Shown here: positions 4,823 to 5,751 of the stretch, in pieces | How positions within the stretch are numbered: position 1 is the stretch's first letter | Layout of the letters: each line of letters starts with the position of its first letter | Origin: Desulfuromusa sp. | GTDB lineage: Bacteria > Desulfobacterota > Desulfuromonadia > Desulfuromonadales > Geopsychrobacteraceae | Direction of reading: 5' to 3' | Assembly: GCA_030590745.1 (NCBI GenBank) | Contig: JAUVCS010000068.1 | Location: 1 to 5,751 of the forward strand | Length of the DNA: 5,751 nucleotides | The notes under the pieces: generated by a model | What the model saw: the letters and a program-made list of their open reading frames with translations, nothing else | Told to the model about the DNA's origin: nothing | Database searches by the model: none | Position numbers and translations under genes: made by a program

Positions 4823-5751
4823 TGAACCCTGAAAATAAAATTTTGCAGCCGAATCTGGCTGTAGAGATAGCCGGAATAAAATTTAAGAATCCAGTGATGC
4901 CGGCATCCGGGACCTTTGGTTATGGTCAGGAATATGCTCCCTACATTGATTTAAACCAGCTTGGGGCAATTGTGACCAAGGGGCTTTCCCTCAAGCCAAA
5001 AGCGGGGAACAACACCCCTCGTACCTGTGAGACCGTCAGTGGAATGCTCAATGCTATCGGTTTGCAGAATGTTGGTGTGGATGCCTTTATTCGGGATAAA
5101 ATGCCGTTTCTTGAGCAATTTGATGCGCCGATCATTGTCAATTTTTTTGGCAATACCCAGGATGAATATGGTGAGGTTGCTGCCCGTTTAGATGATGTGC
5201 CAAATGTCGCTGCTCTGGAGATGAATATTTCCTGCCCCAATGTCAAACATGGGGGGATCGTTTTTGGGACCGATCCCAAAGCGGCTGCTGCGGTCATCTC
5301 CCTAGTCCGAAAACGGACCAGCAAGCCATTGATTGTTAAGTTGACTCCCAACGTGACTGATATTCAGATCACTGCCCGGGCAGCGGAAGATGCCGGGGCG
5401 GATGTCCTGAGTTTGATTAATACTCTGACCGGAATGGCAGTTGATGTTAAAACCCGCAAACCGCGTCTGGCAAATACTATCGGTGGTTTGTCGGGGCCGG
5501 CCATCAGACCGATTGCCGTGAGGCTGGTGCATCAAGTGGTCCAGGCGGTACAGATTCCGGTGATTGGTATTGGCGGTATTTCCCGCGCCATGGATGCCCT
5601 GGAGTTTTTGATTGTTGGAGCTCAAGCAGTACAGGTAGGAACCGCTAATTTTGTCGATCCGCATGCGATGGCAACAATCATTGCCGGTCTGGAAGAGTTC
5701 TGCCGGGATGAGGGGATCGCTGATATCAATGATTTGATCGGAACCTTGGAG
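4819..5751 (+). CDS. pyrD: Dihydroorotate dehydrogenase B catalytic subunit, class 1B (3' end cut by window)
   Basis: The frame runs open from ATG 4819 to the last base, giving 311 residues without a stop. Class 1B PyrD is about 300-310 long and the last residues (DLIGTLE) resemble the family end, so only a few codons should be missing. The protein is an FMN TIM barrel oxidising dihydroorotate to orotate. Visible are [10 protein letters not shown] (27-36), VTKGLSLKP (52-60) with Lys54, NAIGLQNVG (78-86), the active-site [13 protein letters not shown] (134-146) with Cys139 as catalytic base, VKLTPN (173-178), LINTLTGM (199-206) and the phosphate-site GIGGI (250-254) and VQVGTANF (271-278). The cysteine, rather than serine, at the active site marks class 1, and the adjacent pyrK marks subclass 1B. 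No membrane anchor is seen, so the enzyme is soluble. Two tandem ATGs (4819, 4822) could start it; the first overlaps the pyrK stop. Confidence 0.96.
   Translation, partial: MMNPENKILQPNLAVEIAGIKFKNPVMPASGTFGYGQEYAPYIDLNQLGAIVTKGLSLKPKAGNNTPRTCETVSGMLNAIGLQNVGVDAFIRDKMPFLEQFDAPIIVNFFGNTQDEYGEVAARLDDVPNVAALEMNISCPNVKHGGIVFGTDPKAAAAVISLVRKRTSKPLIVKLTPNVTDIQITARAAEDAGADVLSLINTLTGMAVDVKTRKPRLANTIGGLSGPAIRPIAVRLVHQVVQAVQIPVIGIGGISRAMDALEFLIVGAQAVQVGTANFVDPHAMATIIAGLEEFCRDEGIADINDLIGTLE

Noticed and set aside
4941..5351. Leftward open frame opposite pyrD
   Set aside because: Shadow of a strongly conserved PyrD; no independent coding evidence.
5302..5664. Leftward open frame opposite the end of pyrD
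   Set aside because: Antisense to PyrD motifs and of no recognisable family.
1..5751. Search for mobile elements, CRISPR repeats, tRNA, phage or defence genes
   Set aside because: No repeats of array type, no transposase or integrase motifs, no cloverleaf; gene content is uniformly core metabolism and ribosome function.

Overview
The window reads as ordinary bacterial core chromosome, compact and about half G+C by eye. Candidate order, by inference only: Desulfuromonadales (Geobacter/Pelobacter/Desulfuromonas relatives, formerly Deltaproteobacteria). The reasons are the mix of a RelA/SpoT tail followed by RidA, a class 1B PyrK/PyrD pair and a four-cysteine L28. No phage, transposon, CRISPR, tRNA or rRNA signal is visible.

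Layout. (1) Left, + strand (1-720): the 3' end of a relA/spoT-type (p)ppGpp synthetase gene (ACT domain), then ridA 33 bp later. A perfect 12-bp hairpin follows. (2) Middle, - strand (797-3275): reading leftwards, purM, purN, a DUF523/TudS-type iron-sulfur protein gene and rpmB. purM has a near-consensus sigma-70 promoter. purN and the DUF523 gene overlap by ATGA. rpmB has its own strong ribosome binding site and a probable promoter, and it converges on ridA across the shared hairpin. (3) A divergent regulatory region of about 200 bp (3276-3479). (4) Right, + strand (3480-5751): rimI, pyrK and pyrD, joined by 4-nt overlaps. pyrD runs off the right edge probably only a few codons before its end.

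How the genes fit together. PurN and PurM catalyse steps 3 and 5 of purine synthesis. PyrK and PyrD form the NAD-linked dihydroorotate dehydrogenase of pyrimidine synthesis. The two nucleotide operons are transcribed back to back. The DUF523 protein, whose characterised relatives desulfurate thiouracil, is translationally coupled to purN and may serve thio-base detoxification or salvage. RelA/SpoT, RidA, RimI and L28 are housekeeping stress, metabolite-repair and ribosome functions.

No undescribed multi-gene system was found. The observations most worth a second look are a 7-7-7 palindrome lying on the -10 element of the purM promoter and the coupling of a DUF523 gene to the purine genes.
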